From NCBI GenBank assembly GCA_964570285.1, contig CAZMXP010000030.1, forward strand, positions 1 to 64,000: DNA of 64,000 nucleotides, written 5' to 3'. The position numbers and the translations under genes were made by a program. Under the pieces are notes generated by a model. The model was not told the origin of the DNA, did no database searches, and worked only from the letters and a program-made list of their open reading frames with translations. Numbering within the stretch: the stretch's first letter is position 1; each line of letters begins with the position of its first letter. The stretch is from CAZMXP01 sp964570285 (GTDB taxonomy: Bacteria; Planctomycetota; PLA2). Shown piece after piece: positions 25,762-35,614 of the stretch.

Positions 25762-28700
25762 ATGGGTGACGAAGAACGCCGCCTCCGGGACCACGCGCGC
25801 GTCGACGACGGGCTGAAGGCGGCCTTCGGCGAGCAGGGCGGGAGCGCCCTCGACGTGATCGAGCGCATCTCGGGAACCCGGTCGCGGATCCTGCTGCGGG
25901 ACGCGCCGGAGGAGGCGTCGCCGATGGTGCGGGTGGCGGGCCCGGCCGAGGATGGGGCGGTCGCGGAGGACGCCCGCTACCAGGTGCTGGGCGAGATCGG
26001 CCGCGGCGGGATGGGGGTGGTCTACAAGGGCCGCGACAAGGACCTCGGGCGCGACGTGGCGCTGAAGGTGCTCAGGGCCGACCTCGCGGAGGAGCCGACG
26101 GTGGTGCAGCGCTTCGTCGAGGAGGCACAGGTCGGAGGCCAGCTCCAGCACCCCGGCATCGTGCCCATCTACGGGCTTGGGTTGCAGGACGGCCGCCCCT
26201 ACTTCGCGATGAAGCTGATCAAGGGCGAGACGCTGGCGTCGCTGCTGGAGGGGGGGACGAAGGGCAGCGAACTGATCCGCGTGTTCGAGCGCGTGGCGCA
26301 GACGGTCGCGTACGCGCACAGCCGCGGCGTGATCCACCGCGACCTGAAGCCCTCCAATGTCATGGTGGGGGCCTTCGGCGAGGTGCAGGTCGTCGACTGG
26401 GGTTTTGCGAAGGTGCTCGGGCGCGAAGAGACGCACGCTCGCCCCGGCGTGACGATGGTCGCGACGGTGCGGACCGGCACGGAGGGGTCGCAGTCGGTCG
26501 CGGGCTCGGTGATGGGCACGCCGGCCTACATGCCGGCGGAGCAGGCGATGGGCCAGATCGAGGCCCTGACGGAACGGAGCGACGTCTTCGCGCTGGGGGC
26601 GATCCTCTGCGAGATCCTCACGCGGCAGCCGGCCTACACGGGCACGATGCAGGACCAGCTTCTCGCGGCGGCGCAGGCGCGCCTCGAGGATGCCTACGCC
26701 CGCCTCGACGGCTGCAACGCGCCCGACGCGCTGAAGCGACTCGCGCGCGACTGCCTCGGGCCGCTGCCGAAGGACCGCCCGAAGGACGCGGGCGTGGTCG
26801 CTCAGCGTGTCGCGGAGCACCTGTCGAGCGTGGAGGAGCGGGCGAGGCAGGCCGACGTGGACGCCGTGCACGCGGCGTCGGAGGCGCGGCGGGTTCAGCG
26901 GGCGCGGCGCACCACCCTCGTGCTCGCGGGCGTCGTGCTCGTGGGGATTCTGGGGGGGTCCGGGGGCCTCCTCGCATGGAAGAGCGAGGAGCGGGCGCGC
27001 GCGACGGCGGCGACGGAACGGGTCGTGCCGCTGCTCCGCGAGGCCACGCGCTTCGAGGGGGAGATGGACTGGCCGAGGGCGAGGGCGGCCGCGTCGACGG
27101 CCCTGGACCTGGCGCGGACGGAGGGCGCGGACGGGGAGACCCTCGCGACCGCCCGCACGCTGCACGCGCGGATCGACGCCGAGGCCGCAGCAGCGAGGGC
27201 GCGCATGGAGAAGCTCGCCCGCGAGACCAGGCTCCTCCAGGATCTCGACGAGATGAGGATGCCGAGGATCGACCCCTCCGAGGAAGCGATGGAGAACGCG
27301 TTTCGCGGGGCGTTCGCGGCGTTTGGCGTGGACTCAGACGGGGAGGGCGCGGCGCCGGCGCTCGAGGGCTTCGGCCTCCCCGTCGAGCTCGCGGCCCACC
27401 TCGACAGGTGGGCCCGGGTGCGCTTCCGGTTGAAGGACGAGCGGTGGAGGGCCGTCGACCAACTCGCCCGCATCCTCGACGATGACCCTTGGCGCACGAG
27501 GCTGCGCGACGCGGCGCGCGCAGGCGACGCGGCAGCCCTGCGCGGTCTCGCGGCCGAGGTAGACCCGGCCGCGCAAGATCCGGCCACGCTCTGGTGGCTC
27601 GGGGACTCCCTGCTCAAGGCAGGGGACGGCGAAGGCGCGGCCACCCTCCTCCGCCGATGCCTGCTCGATCATCCCGCGGACTACTTCCTCCACCACAAGC
27701 TCGGCATGGTGCTCTGGTGGGGGCTACGCCGGCCGTCCGAGGCGATGCCCCACGTCCAAGCAGCCGTCGCGCTCCGGCCGGAGAGCGCTGCCGCGTGGAA
27801 CAGTCTCGGCGTCGTCCGGAACGACGGTCTGAAGGACCACGAGGGGGGGATCCGCGCCTTGAGGAGAGCGGCGGAACTCGAGCCGGGAGTGGCGATCTAC
27901 TACAGCAACCTCGGCTACGCGCTGCGCGGGAAGGGCGACCTCGACGCCTCCGTCGGCGCCTGCCAGGAGGCCATCCGGCTGGACCCGAACTGCGTCTGGG
28001 GCTACGACAACCTTGGCAATGCGCTCTTGGACAAGGGCGAACTCGACGGCGCCCTCGCCGCCCTCCGCGAGGGGATCCGGATCGACCCGAGGTTCGCGAG
28101 GCTCCACAACAGCCTCGGCTGCGTGCTCGATCGGAAGGGCGATCTCGACGGTGCCCTCGCCGAGTATCGGGAGGCCACGCGGCTCGATCCGAACGACGCC
28201 GTGGCCCACCACAACGTCGGCCTCGCGCTCGCGGACAAGGGCGACTTCGAGGGCGCCGTCGCGGCATACCGCGAGGCGGTCCGGCACGACCCGAGTTCCT
28301 ACTGGGGCCATGTCAACATGGGCGTGCTGCTGTGCGACCGGCTCGGCCGGTACGACGAGGCGATCACCGTCTTCCGCGAGGCGATCCGACTCGACCCGGG
28401 CATCGCACAGGGCCACGCGAACCTCGGCGTCGCCTTCAACAAGAAGGGCGACCTTGCCGACGCGGTCGAACCGCTCCGCAGGGCGGTGGCACTCGATCCC
28501 CGACTCGGGAACTACGCGGACCTGCTGCGCCGGGTGGAGCGCCTTGCGGCCGTCCGCCCCCGGCTTCCGGCGGTGCTGAGGGGCGAAGACCGGCCCGCGG
28601 GAGCGGAAGAGTGGCTGCTGTTCGCGGACCTCTGCTACCGGGCGAGGGACTACGTCTCGTCGGCGAAGTTCTTCAGGGAGGCCTTCGCTGCGGATCCACG

Positions 28701-28983
28701 CGCAGAGGCCGACCTGGGCGCCGGGCTCCGGTACAGGGCCGCGCGCGCCGCGGCGCTCGCGGGCGGGGAGTGGCAAGCGCAGGCGCTCGCGTGGCTGCGG
28801 GCGGATCTCGGCGCATGGGAGCAGGTGCCCGCTGCGGCGGACGTCGCCCGGGCGCTGCGCCATTGGAAGGCCCAGCCCGACCTCGCGGGCGTGCGCGACG
28901 GCAACGCGTTGCCCGAGGAGTGGCGCCTGTTCTGGAGCGGTGTGGACGCCCTGCTCGCGCGGGCGGAGGGGTCATCGAAGTGA
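25762..28983 (+). CDS. Membrane Ser/Thr kinase with TPR array (1073 aa)
   Basis: The start is fixed by a perfect AGGAGG 4 nt before the ATG, one of the few clear Shine-Dalgarno sites here. The kinase domain (residues about 75-355) has GEIGRGGMG, VALKVLRAD, VIHRDLKPSNV, DWG and MPAEQAMG. The membrane helix is TTLVLAGVVLVGILGGSGGL. It is followed by about nine TPRs (GDLDASVGACQEAIRLDPN type) and the family C-terminal block ending PEEWRLFWSGVDALLARAEG. It is the first gene of the right arm of the array and is divergent from the ECF-kinase operon. Its stop overlaps the next start by GTGA. Confidence 0.92.
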   Translation: MGDEERRLRDHARVDDGLKAAFGEQGGSALDVIERISGTRSRILLRDAPEEASPMVRVAGPAEDGAVAEDARYQVLGEIGRGGMGVVYKGRDKDLGRDVALKVLRADLAEEPTVVQRFVEEAQVGGQLQHPGIVPIYGLGLQDGRPYFAMKLIKGETLASLLEGGTKGSELIRVFERVAQTVAYAHSRGVIHRDLKPSNVMVGAFGEVQVVDWGFAKVLGREETHARPGVTMVATVRTGTEGSQSVAGSVMGTPAYMPAEQAMGQIEALTERSDVFALGAILCEILTRQPAYTGTMQDQLLAAAQARLEDAYARLDGCNAPDALKRLARDCLGPLPKDRPKDAGVVAQRVAEHLSSVEERARQADVDAVHAASEARRVQRARRTTLVLAGVVLVGILGGSGGLLAWKSEERARATAATERVVPLLREATRFEGEMDWPRARAAASTALDLARTEGADGETLATARTLHARIDAEAAAARARMEKLARETRLLQDLDEMRMPRIDPSEEAMENAFRGAFAAFGVDSDGEGAAPALEGFGLPVELAAHLDRWARVRFRLKDERWRAVDQLARILDDDPWRTRLRDAARAGDAAALRGLAAEVDPAAQDPATLWWLGDSLLKAGDGEGAATLLRRCLLDHPADYFLHHKLGMVLWWGLRRPSEAMPHVQAAVALRPESAAAWNSLGVVRNDGLKDHEGGIRALRRAAELEPGVAIYYSNLGYALRGKGDLDASVGACQEAIRLDPNCVWGYDNLGNALLDKGELDGALAALREGIRIDPRFARLHNSLGCVLDRKGDLDGALAEYREATRLDPNDAVAHHNVGLALADKGDFEGAVAAYREAVRHDPSSYWGHVNMGVLLCDRLGRYDEAITVFREAIRLDPGIAQGHANLGVAFNKKGDLADAVEPLRRAVALDPRLGNYADLLRRVERLAAVRPRLPAVLRGEDRPAGAEEWLLFADLCYRARDYVSSAKFFREAFAADPRAEADLGAGLRYRAARAAALAGGEWQAQALAWLRADLGAWEQVPAAADVARALRHWKAQPDLAGVRDGNALPEEWRLFWSGVDALLARAEGSSK

Positions 28984-31900
28984 GCGCAGACAAGAGCATC
29001 CTCCGCTCGCTCGAAGGGCAGGGCCGCGAGATGCCGCGCGTGCGGCTGCCGGGGAGCGAGGCGTCCGCGCCGGGCGAGCGGCGCTACGAGATCGTCGGCG
29101 AGATCGCGCGGGGCGGAGTCGGCGTCGTCTACAAGGGGCGCGACACCGACCTCGGGCGCGACGTGGCGATGAAGATGCTGCGCGAGGAGCATCTGGCCTC
29201 GCCGGAACTCGTGCAGCGGTTCGTCGAGGAGGCGCAGATCGGGGGCCAGCTCCAGCACCCTGGGATCGTGCCGGTCTACGAGCTGGGCGTGCAGGAGGGC
29301 AAGCGCCCCTTCTTCTCGATGAAGCTCGTGAAGGGGCGCACGCTGGCGGAGCTGCTCAAGGCGCGCACGTCGCCCTCCGACGGTCGCCACGCGCTGCTCG
29401 CGCACTACGCGCAGGCCTGCCACACCGTCGCGTACGCGCACTCGCGCGGCGTGATCCACCGCGATCTGAAGCCCGCCAACGTCATGGTGGGTGCCTTCGG
29501 CGAGGTGCAGGTCGTGGACTGGGGGTTCGCGAAGGTGCTGAAGAGGGGAGGCATCGACGACGAGCGGCGGGCGCGCCGCGAAGTGACCATCGTGGCCACG
29601 GTGCGGTCGGCGGCGGAGGGCTCGGCGTCGATCGCGGGTTCGGTGATGGGCACGCCTGCCTACATGCCGCCGGAGCAGGCGCTGGGGCACGTCGACGACC
29701 TCACGGAGCGGGCCGACGTCTTCTCGCTAGGGGCGATCCTGTGCGAGATCCTGACCGGGAAGCCGCCCTATCTCGACGACGTGCTCGTGGCGGCCGCGCA
29801 GGCGCGTCTGGGCGACGCCTTCGCGCGCCTCGACAACTGCGGCGGCGACACGGAACTCGTGGCGCTCGCGAAGGCGTGCCTGAGCCCGCTGCCGAAAGAC
29901 CGCCCGCGCAGCGCGCGCGAGGTGGCCGACGCATTGGGCGCGCACCTCTCGGGCGCGGAGCGGCGCGCCCACGAGGCGCGGGTGCGCGCGGCGCAGGAGC
30001 AGGCGAACGTGGACGAGCAGCGCCGGGCGCGGAAGCAGACGATGCAGATCGCCTGCGCCGTGCTGCTTGTGGTGTTGGGGGGGGGCGGGGGGCTGATCGC
30101 GAAGAGCAGCGTCGATGCGGCGCGCGAGCGGGAGCGGACCGCCGGCTTCGAGGCGGCGGTGCGCGAGGCGACGCGTCTTCATGCGTCGGGCGAGTGGCCC
30201 GGCGCACGGTCCGCCGCCGAGCGGTCGCTCGGCCTCGGCGGCAGCGACCCGGCGCGGCGCAGGGAGGCGGAGGCGCTCCACGCGGGGATCGAGGCCGCCG
30301 CGACGGCCGCCGTCCGCGCGGCGGAGAAGACGCGACATGAGGCGGACCTGCTCGCAAGACTCGATGAGATCGCTCTGCGGCGAGGCGACCGCATGGATGC
30401 GCGGCGCACGGACGACGACTACGCCGCGGCCCTGCCCGAGTTCGCGGCACTCGCCGACTTCGCGCGAAGGGTGGAGCTTGCGGCCCACTTCGACCAGTGG
30501 GCGTGGCTGCGGCGCACCAAGCTCGCCGACCGCGACTGGCGCCCCTTGGACGCCCTGGCCCGCACCCTCGACCCCGACGACTGGCGCAACGCGCTGCGCG
30601 AGTCCGGCGCGGCCGGCGACAGGGCGGCCCTCCGCGCCCTCGCTGCGAGTTCGGCCACGGCGACGCAGAGTGCGCGATCGCTGGACCTGCTGGGTTCGGT
30701 CCTGGGGGAGGGCGGCGAGCGGGAGGCGGCGGTGGAGTTGCTGCTGCGCGCCGTCGAACGCCACCCCGACGACTTCTGGATCCGGCTTCACTGCGGCCAC
30801 TTCGCGGGTGCATTCGACGCGCGCGAAGGGCGCTTCACCCGCCCGCAGACGGCTCTCGAACACATCACGGCCGCCGTCGCGCTGCGGCCCACCTCCGCCG
30901 GCGCCCACGACAGCCTCGCCCTCGCGTTCTGGAGCAAACGCGACCTCGGCGCGGCCATCGACCTCTGGCGCGCGGCGGTCCGCCTCGACCCCGGCAACAG
31001 CCAGGCGACCCACAACCTGGGCGTCGGCCTCCGGGACGCGGGCGACCTCGACGGTGCGATCGCCGCGTTCCGCGAGTCCCTCCGCCTCGACCCCCGAGCC
31101 CCCCGAACCTACGGCAACCTCGGAGACGCCCTCGAGCGCAAGGGCGACCCCGACGGCGCCATGGCCGCCTACCGGGAGGCGATCCGTGTCGCCCCGCAGC
31201 ACTCTGCGGGCCACAACAGCGTCGGAAGGCTGCTTGCGCAGGCGGGCGACCTCGACGGAGCCCTCGCGGCCTTCCGCGAGGCCGTCCGCCTCGATCCGGC
31301 GTGGGCCACCGCGCACCTCAACCTCGGCGTCACGCTCTCCCGCAGGGGCGACCACGACGGAGCGATCGCATGCTACCGGGAGGCCAGCCGCTGCGACCCG
31401 ACCGACGCCCGCCCCTACGCGAATCTCGCCCTCACGCTGTGGCAAAGGGGAGATGTCGACGGGGTCGTCGCCGCCTACCGCGAGGCGATGAGACTCGGAT
31501 CCGCCGACGCCAACGTCCCCTACAACCTCGGCAACGTGCTGGCGCAGAGGGGCGACCTCGCCGGCGCGATCGCGTCGTACAGGGAGGCGATCCGCCTCGA
31601 CCCGAACCTCGCCACGGCCCATACCAACCTCGGCAATGCGCTGGCGCACAGGGGCGACTACGACGGCGCGCTCGCGTGCTACCGCGAGGCGATCCGCGCC
31701 GACCCGAGGCTGGCTCTGGCCCACCTCAACCTCGGCCGTACGCTCCGCGCCAAGGGCGACCCCGACGGAAGCGCCGCGGCGTTCCGCGAGGCCCTGCGCC
31801 TGGCCCCCGAGGCCCCCATGCATTACGAAGTCGGGAACGCGCTCCTCGAGAGGGGCGATGCCCCCGGCGCGATCCTGTCGTTCCGCGAGGCGGTCCGCCT

Positions 31901-32615
31901 CGACCCGAACTTCGGAGAAGCCCACACGCACCTCGGCAACGCGCTCCGGCGGTGCGGGGACGCCGACGGCGCGATCGCGTCGTACCGCGAGGCGATCCGC
32001 GTGAAGCCCGACCTGGCTCCCGCGCACGCCAACCTCGCCGATACCCTCAGTGCCGGCGGCGACGTCGCCGGCGCCCTCGAGGCATGCCGCAGGGCCGCGG
32101 CCCTCGTCCCGCCGGATCACGAGTTCCGGACGTGGCTCGCCGAGGCGGAGCAGGCCTTCGCCGCGGCACGCGCGCGGCTCGATGCGATGCTGCGGGGCGA
32201 GCACCGGCCCGGGAGCGCCGGCGAGTGGCGCACCCTTGCCGGCGTGGCCTCGCTGACGGAGAACCACGCCGCGGCGGTGCGCTGCTGGCGGGAGGCGCTC
32301 GCCGCGGATCCGCGTCTCGCCGCCGACCCGCGCGCCGGCCACCACTACTCCGCGGCCCGGGCCGCGGTGCTCGCGGGCACGGAGTGGCGCGCGCAGGCGC
32401 TCGCGTGGCTGCGGGCGGCGTTGGAGGCGTGGGACCGCCAGCCCCCGGCCGCGGCGCCCGACGCCGCACGCGCGCTGCGCCAGTGGAAGAGCGACCCCGA
32501 CCTGGCCGGCGTGCGCGACGGCGCCGGCGTGCCGGAGGAGTGGCGCCGGCTTTGGGCCTCGGTGGACGCCCTGCTCGCGCGCGCGGAGGAGGCGTCGGAG
32601 CCTTCTTCCGATTGA
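28980..32615 (+). CDS. Membrane Ser/Thr kinase with TPR array (1211 aa)
   Basis: The GTG start overlaps the previous kinase stop by 4 nt, giving VSADKSILRSLEGQG. The kinase domain (residues about 35-310) has GEIARGGVG, VAMKMLREE, VIHRDLKPANV, DWG and MPPEQALG. A membrane helix with a G-run (AVLLVVLGGGGGLIA) lies near residue 365. About 13 TPRs follow, many almost identical at the DNA level (GDLDGAIAAFRESLRLDP type). The last 100 residues are the family block ending PEEWRRLWASVDALLARAEE. The frame is open far upstream, but that part is a shadow of the preceding kinase. Confidence 0.92.
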   Translation: MSADKSILRSLEGQGREMPRVRLPGSEASAPGERRYEIVGEIARGGVGVVYKGRDTDLGRDVAMKMLREEHLASPELVQRFVEEAQIGGQLQHPGIVPVYELGVQEGKRPFFSMKLVKGRTLAELLKARTSPSDGRHALLAHYAQACHTVAYAHSRGVIHRDLKPANVMVGAFGEVQVVDWGFAKVLKRGGIDDERRARREVTIVATVRSAAEGSASIAGSVMGTPAYMPPEQALGHVDDLTERADVFSLGAILCEILTGKPPYLDDVLVAAAQARLGDAFARLDNCGGDTELVALAKACLSPLPKDRPRSAREVADALGAHLSGAERRAHEARVRAAQEQANVDEQRRARKQTMQIACAVLLVVLGGGGGLIAKSSVDAARERERTAGFEAAVREATRLHASGEWPGARSAAERSLGLGGSDPARRREAEALHAGIEAAATAAVRAAEKTRHEADLLARLDEIALRRGDRMDARRTDDDYAAALPEFAALADFARRVELAAHFDQWAWLRRTKLADRDWRPLDALARTLDPDDWRNALRESGAAGDRAALRALAASSATATQSARSLDLLGSVLGEGGEREAAVELLLRAVERHPDDFWIRLHCGHFAGAFDAREGRFTRPQTALEHITAAVALRPTSAGAHDSLALAFWSKRDLGAAIDLWRAAVRLDPGNSQATHNLGVGLRDAGDLDGAIAAFRESLRLDPRAPRTYGNLGDALERKGDPDGAMAAYREAIRVAPQHSAGHNSVGRLLAQAGDLDGALAAFREAVRLDPAWATAHLNLGVTLSRRGDHDGAIACYREASRCDPTDARPYANLALTLWQRGDVDGVVAAYREAMRLGSADANVPYNLGNVLAQRGDLAGAIASYREAIRLDPNLATAHTNLGNALAHRGDYDGALACYREAIRADPRLALAHLNLGRTLRAKGDPDGSAAAFREALRLAPEAPMHYEVGNALLERGDAPGAILSFREAVRLDPNFGEAHTHLGNALRRCGDADGAIASYREAIRVKPDLAPAHANLADTLSAGGDVAGALEACRRAAALVPPDHEFRTWLAEAEQAFAAARARLDAMLRGEHRPGSAGEWRTLAGVASLTENHAAAVRCWREALAADPRLAADPRAGHHYSAARAAVLAGTEWRAQALAWLRAALEAWDRQPPAAAPDAARALRQWKSDPDLAGVRDGAGVPEEWRRLWASVDALLARAEEASEPSSD

Positions 32616-32710
32616 TCGTTGGAGAGGCCCCAGGGCAGGGAGGCCCTCCGCCGGTCCCGAGCGACGGGTCTCCCGAGGGCGAAACAAGGCTCCGTCGAGC
32701 CGGGCCCTGC

Positions 32711-34201
32711 CTACCGGACCGCCGCCCGTTCCGTCAGCCGCTCCTCCGTGGGGGGGGTCAGAGGCGTCGACGCGGCGAGCGCGTCAGCCAGCGCGTCGCG
32801 CACGAGCAGACCGGTCCGCGACACCGCCTTGCCGTCCCGGAAGTCGCGGAAGCCGTCCCCGCCCGCCGCAAGGAAGCTGTTGGTCGCGACACGATAGCTG
32901 CGCGCGTCGTCGAGGGGTTCTCCGCACGCCTCCACGCTGCCGAGGCGGGTCCCGGTGTACTCGACGTGGAGCCCGCTCCACTCGAGCGCCGGATAGCCGC
33001 CGTTCTCGAGGTGGCGCGCGAGCAGCGCGCGGATCTGGCCGCCGGTCAGGTCCATGCTGACGATGTCGTTCTCGAACGGCATCAGCCGGTAGATGTCGCC
33101 GGCGGTGATCGCCCCGGGCTCGAGGTCGCAGCGGATGCCGCCCTTGTTCGTGATGCCGATCTCGCCCTTGCCTGCGGCCCGGATCACATCCGCCATCCAG
33201 TTGCCGGCGCTCGACGACCCGAGCCCGCCCGCGCGACGCAGCGGCGCCGCGAGCGTGCCGACGACCCTGCCGAGGCGCTCGTTCAACTCCTTGCCGTAGC
33301 GGGCGATCACGTCGGCCACCTGCGGGTCGGGCGTCGTCGCCGTCGGGTCCACCGGCAGGAGTTGCCCCTCGGCGCCCAGGACCTTCCACCCGTCGCGATC
33401 GACGCGCAGGTCGGCCCGGCCGAGGCTCATGCCGCGCGAGTGCGTCTGCACGATCAGCGTGCCGTTCACCTTCTCGCAGATCGGCGTGTGCGAGTGGCCG
33501 CCGAGGATCAGGTCGATGCCCGGCAGCGCGGCGGCGAGCGCGCGATCCTCGTCGCGCCCTAGGTGCGTCACGAGGAAGACGAGGTCGGCCTCGACCTCCT
33601 GCAGCAGCGCGCGGACGACGGGCAGCGGATCGGAGAAGGCGACGAGATCGCCGAGGCCGCGGGTGGTGATGTCGGGCGTCGTCGTCGTGATGAGCCCGAT
33701 CAGGGCGATCCTGCAGGGGGCGCGGGGGGGCGAGAGCAGCACGTAGGGGCGCACCTTCGCGAGCGCGCCGCGCTTCGCGGCCATGTTGGCCGCGAGGAAG
33801 GGGAACCGGGCGCGCTCGACGAGGCGCTGCACGTTGGCGAGCCCGAAGTCGAACTCGTGGTTGCCGACGGCGACGGCGTCGTAGGGGAGGGTGTTCATCG
33901 CCTCGATCACCGACTCGCCCTTGCTCTCGTTGCCGATCGGCGTGCCCTGGTAGAGGTCGCCGCCATCGGTCAGGAGAAAGGTCGCCTTGCGCTCCTCGCA
34001 CTCGCGCCGCACCCTGCGCACCATCGTCGCGATGTGCGCGTAGCCTCCGACGGGCTTCCCTCGAAGCACCGGGCTCACCGGCGACGGCGGCAGCGGCTCG
34101 AGCTGCCCGTGCAGGTCGTTGGTGTGCAGCACCACCAGTTCCACGACCTCCCCGCCCCGCGCGAGCACGGCGGCAAGGAGCAGGGCGGCGAGCGGGCGCA
34201 T
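32711..34201 (-). CDS. Exported 5'-nucleotidase/metallophosphoesterase (UshA-like)
   Basis: This 496-aa protein has signal peptide MRPLAALLLAAVLARGG. The metallophosphoesterase domain has LVVLHTNDLHGQLEP, LLTDGGDLYQGTPIGN, AVAVGNHEFDFG and LILGGHSHTPI, the four metal-binding motifs. The C-terminal nucleotide-recognition domain has ADVIRAAGKGEIGITNKGGIRCDL, MPFENDIVSMDL and ATNSFLAAGGDGF. The family cleaves 5'-nucleotides in the periplasm for phosphate and nucleoside recovery. A TATCCT hexamer lies 6 nt before the ATG. It is intact and of normal length. Confidence 0.93.
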   Translation of the reverse strand: MRPLAALLLAAVLARGGEVVELVVLHTNDLHGQLEPLPPSPVSPVLRGKPVGGYAHIATMVRRVRRECEERKATFLLTDGGDLYQGTPIGNESKGESVIEAMNTLPYDAVAVGNHEFDFGLANVQRLVERARFPFLAANMAAKRGALAKVRPYVLLSPPRAPCRIALIGLITTTTPDITTRGLGDLVAFSDPLPVVRALLQEVEADLVFLVTHLGRDEDRALAAALPGIDLILGGHSHTPICEKVNGTLIVQTHSRGMSLGRADLRVDRDGWKVLGAEGQLLPVDPTATTPDPQVADVIARYGKELNERLGRVVGTLAAPLRRAGGLGSSSAGNWMADVIRAAGKGEIGITNKGGIRCDLEPGAITAGDIYRLMPFENDIVSMDLTGGQIRALLARHLENGGYPALEWSGLHVEYTGTRLGSVEACGEPLDDARSYRVATNSFLAAGGDGFRDFRDGKAVSRTGLLVRDALADALAASTPLTPPTEERLTERAAVR

Positions 34202-34207
34202 GGGGGC

Positions 34208-34213
34208 AGGATA
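34208..34213 (-). promoter_or_regulatory. -10 hexamer TATCCT, 6 nt before start
   Basis: TATCCT on the minus strand ends 6 nt before the ATG at 34201, so the transcript would begin at or near the start codon. Confidence 0.5.
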
Positions 34214-34311
34214 GCCGAAGTCGCGTCGCGCGGGCGGCCTGTGAAGCCCGCGTCGGAGGCGCGCACGAGCCGGGCGGACCCGCGTGCCGCTGACCCTCCA
34301 CGGCCCCGGCG

Positions 34312-34317
34312 TAGAAT
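34312..34317 (+). promoter_or_regulatory. -10 hexamer TAGAAT, 7 nt before start
   Basis: TAGAAT ends 7 nt before the ATG at 34325. A weak -35-like CTGACC lies 16 nt upstream at 34290-34295. It is one of the clearest examples of the short-leader promoter layout. Confidence 0.55.
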
Positions 34318-34324
34318 GGGTCCC

Positions 34325-35608
34325 ATGATGCCCACCCGCACGCTCGTGCTGCTCCTTGCGCTCAGGCCGGCGCTGCTCGCGGAGGAGCCGCAGCCCGTGA
34401 AGCTCGTCGACTTCGAGCGCGAGGAGCCAGCCGACGGGTGGAGCATCCGCGGGCTCACGCTGGTCGAGACGACCGACGACCGCGGGCGGCGCGCGCTCAA
34501 GATCGTGGGGGACGGCAAGGTCGGTCACATCCGGCGCGCCCCGCCGGTCCGCGATTGGCGCTCCTTCGACGCGCTCGGCCTCCGCGTGCGCGCCGAGGCG
34601 GGAGCACCCGTCGAGATGCGGGTGCGGGCGATCCGCGGCCAGGGGCCCGCGAACCTGTTGCGGCGTTTCACCTTGGAGCCGGGCGGCTGGCACGACATCG
34701 TGCTGCCCCTGAAGGAGTTCCGCGACGACAACAAGGACCAGATCTGCGACTTCTCCCGGATCGACCAGTGGATGCTCCAGTGGGACGCGACCGCCGGGGA
34801 GGTGACGCTGCTCGAGTTGCGGCTCACCCCCGGCACGCGCGGCGTCGAGAGCTGCCGGGCCTCGGCGCAGGATCAGATCGAGTTGGCCTTCCCCGGCGGG
34901 GCTGCGCGCTCGTTCGAAAGCGAGCACTTCCTGCTGCTGTCCGAGGCGCACCTCGAGGTCGCCGATGCCTTCCTGCTGCTGCAGCGCTGCGAAGAGGGCC
35001 TCGCGTTCCTGCGCGAGGGCTACCGCCTGCCCGGCGCGTTGCAGGCACGGGCGCCGCTCTTGCTTTTTCAGCGCCGGGAGGATCTGCACGCGTGCGTACG
35101 GCGGATCGAATCGCGTTTCGGGATCGGCATCGGCCTCGATCCGGGGGCCGACCGCTGCCAGGTGCTCGGGCGCGCACTCTGCGTCGCGGGGTTGCCGGCC
35201 CCCGCCGTCGCCGCGATGGCGGCGAAAGTCGCAACGCACGACCTGCTCGGCATCACGAACAATCCGACCTGGCTGCAAGAGGGGCTGGCCGCCGCCGTCG
35301 AACGCCGCCTGCGCGGCGACGACGATGTGGCCGCGGCCGGCGGCCTCGGCTTCCTCGCAGGCGACAAGCGACCGCCGCCCGCCCCGTGGAGCAGGTTCTT
35401 CTCGAAAGGCGGCAACCCCGGCACGTGGCAGAGCATGTCGATCCTCGAGTTCGTGCGCACGGCCCACGGCGAGAGGCTCCCCGCGTTCTGGATGCGCGTC
35501 CTCGCGCTCGAGACGCCACTCCACGAGTCGGCGCCCGCCGCGCTCGCCGCCACCCTGGGCCTCGCCCTCGAGGACCTCGAGGCCGCGTGGCTCGAGTCGC
35601 TCGATTAG
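34325..35608 (+). CDS. Secreted protein: CIA30-like domain plus degenerate peptidase-MA-like domain
   Basis: The signal peptide MMPTRTLVLLLALRPALLAEE is followed by a beta-sandwich-like region (residues about 25-185: LVDFEREEPADGWSIRGLTLV ... GWHDIVLPLKEFR ... IDQWMLQWDATAGEVTLLELRL) that resembles CIA30/carbohydrate-binding modules. The second half resembles a gluzincin 'peptidase MA' domain (FESEHFLLLSEAHLEVADAF ... NPTWLQEGLAAAVERRL). The HExxH motif expected before NPTWLQEG reads VATHDLLG instead, so catalytic zinc binding is probably lost. It may be a binding or scaffold protein. There are 427 or 428 residues depending on which of two tandem ATG codons is used. Confidence 0.65.
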   Translation: MMPTRTLVLLLALRPALLAEEPQPVKLVDFEREEPADGWSIRGLTLVETTDDRGRRALKIVGDGKVGHIRRAPPVRDWRSFDALGLRVRAEAGAPVEMRVRAIRGQGPANLLRRFTLEPGGWHDIVLPLKEFRDDNKDQICDFSRIDQWMLQWDATAGEVTLLELRLTPGTRGVESCRASAQDQIELAFPGGAARSFESEHFLLLSEAHLEVADAFLLLQRCEEGLAFLREGYRLPGALQARAPLLLFQRREDLHACVRRIESRFGIGIGLDPGADRCQVLGRALCVAGLPAPAVAAMAAKVATHDLLGITNNPTWLQEGLAAAVERRLRGDDDVAAAGGLGFLAGDKRPPPAPWSRFFSKGGNPGTWQSMSILEFVRTAHGERLPAFWMRVLALETPLHESAPAALAATLGLALEDLEAAWLESLD

Positions 35609-35614
35609 CGCGGC

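Noticed and set aside
27489..28979. Upstream extension of the second right-arm kinase frame
   Set aside because: It lies wholly inside the preceding kinase gene in another frame and has Arg/Gly-rich shadow composition. The GTGA overlap at 28980 is the real start.
28000..32050. DNA-level repeats in the TPR regions as tandem or CRISPR-like arrays
   Set aside because: The periodicity is 102 bp and in frame with TPR motifs; spacers are not unique and repeats are not palindromic. No CRISPR array is seen in the window.
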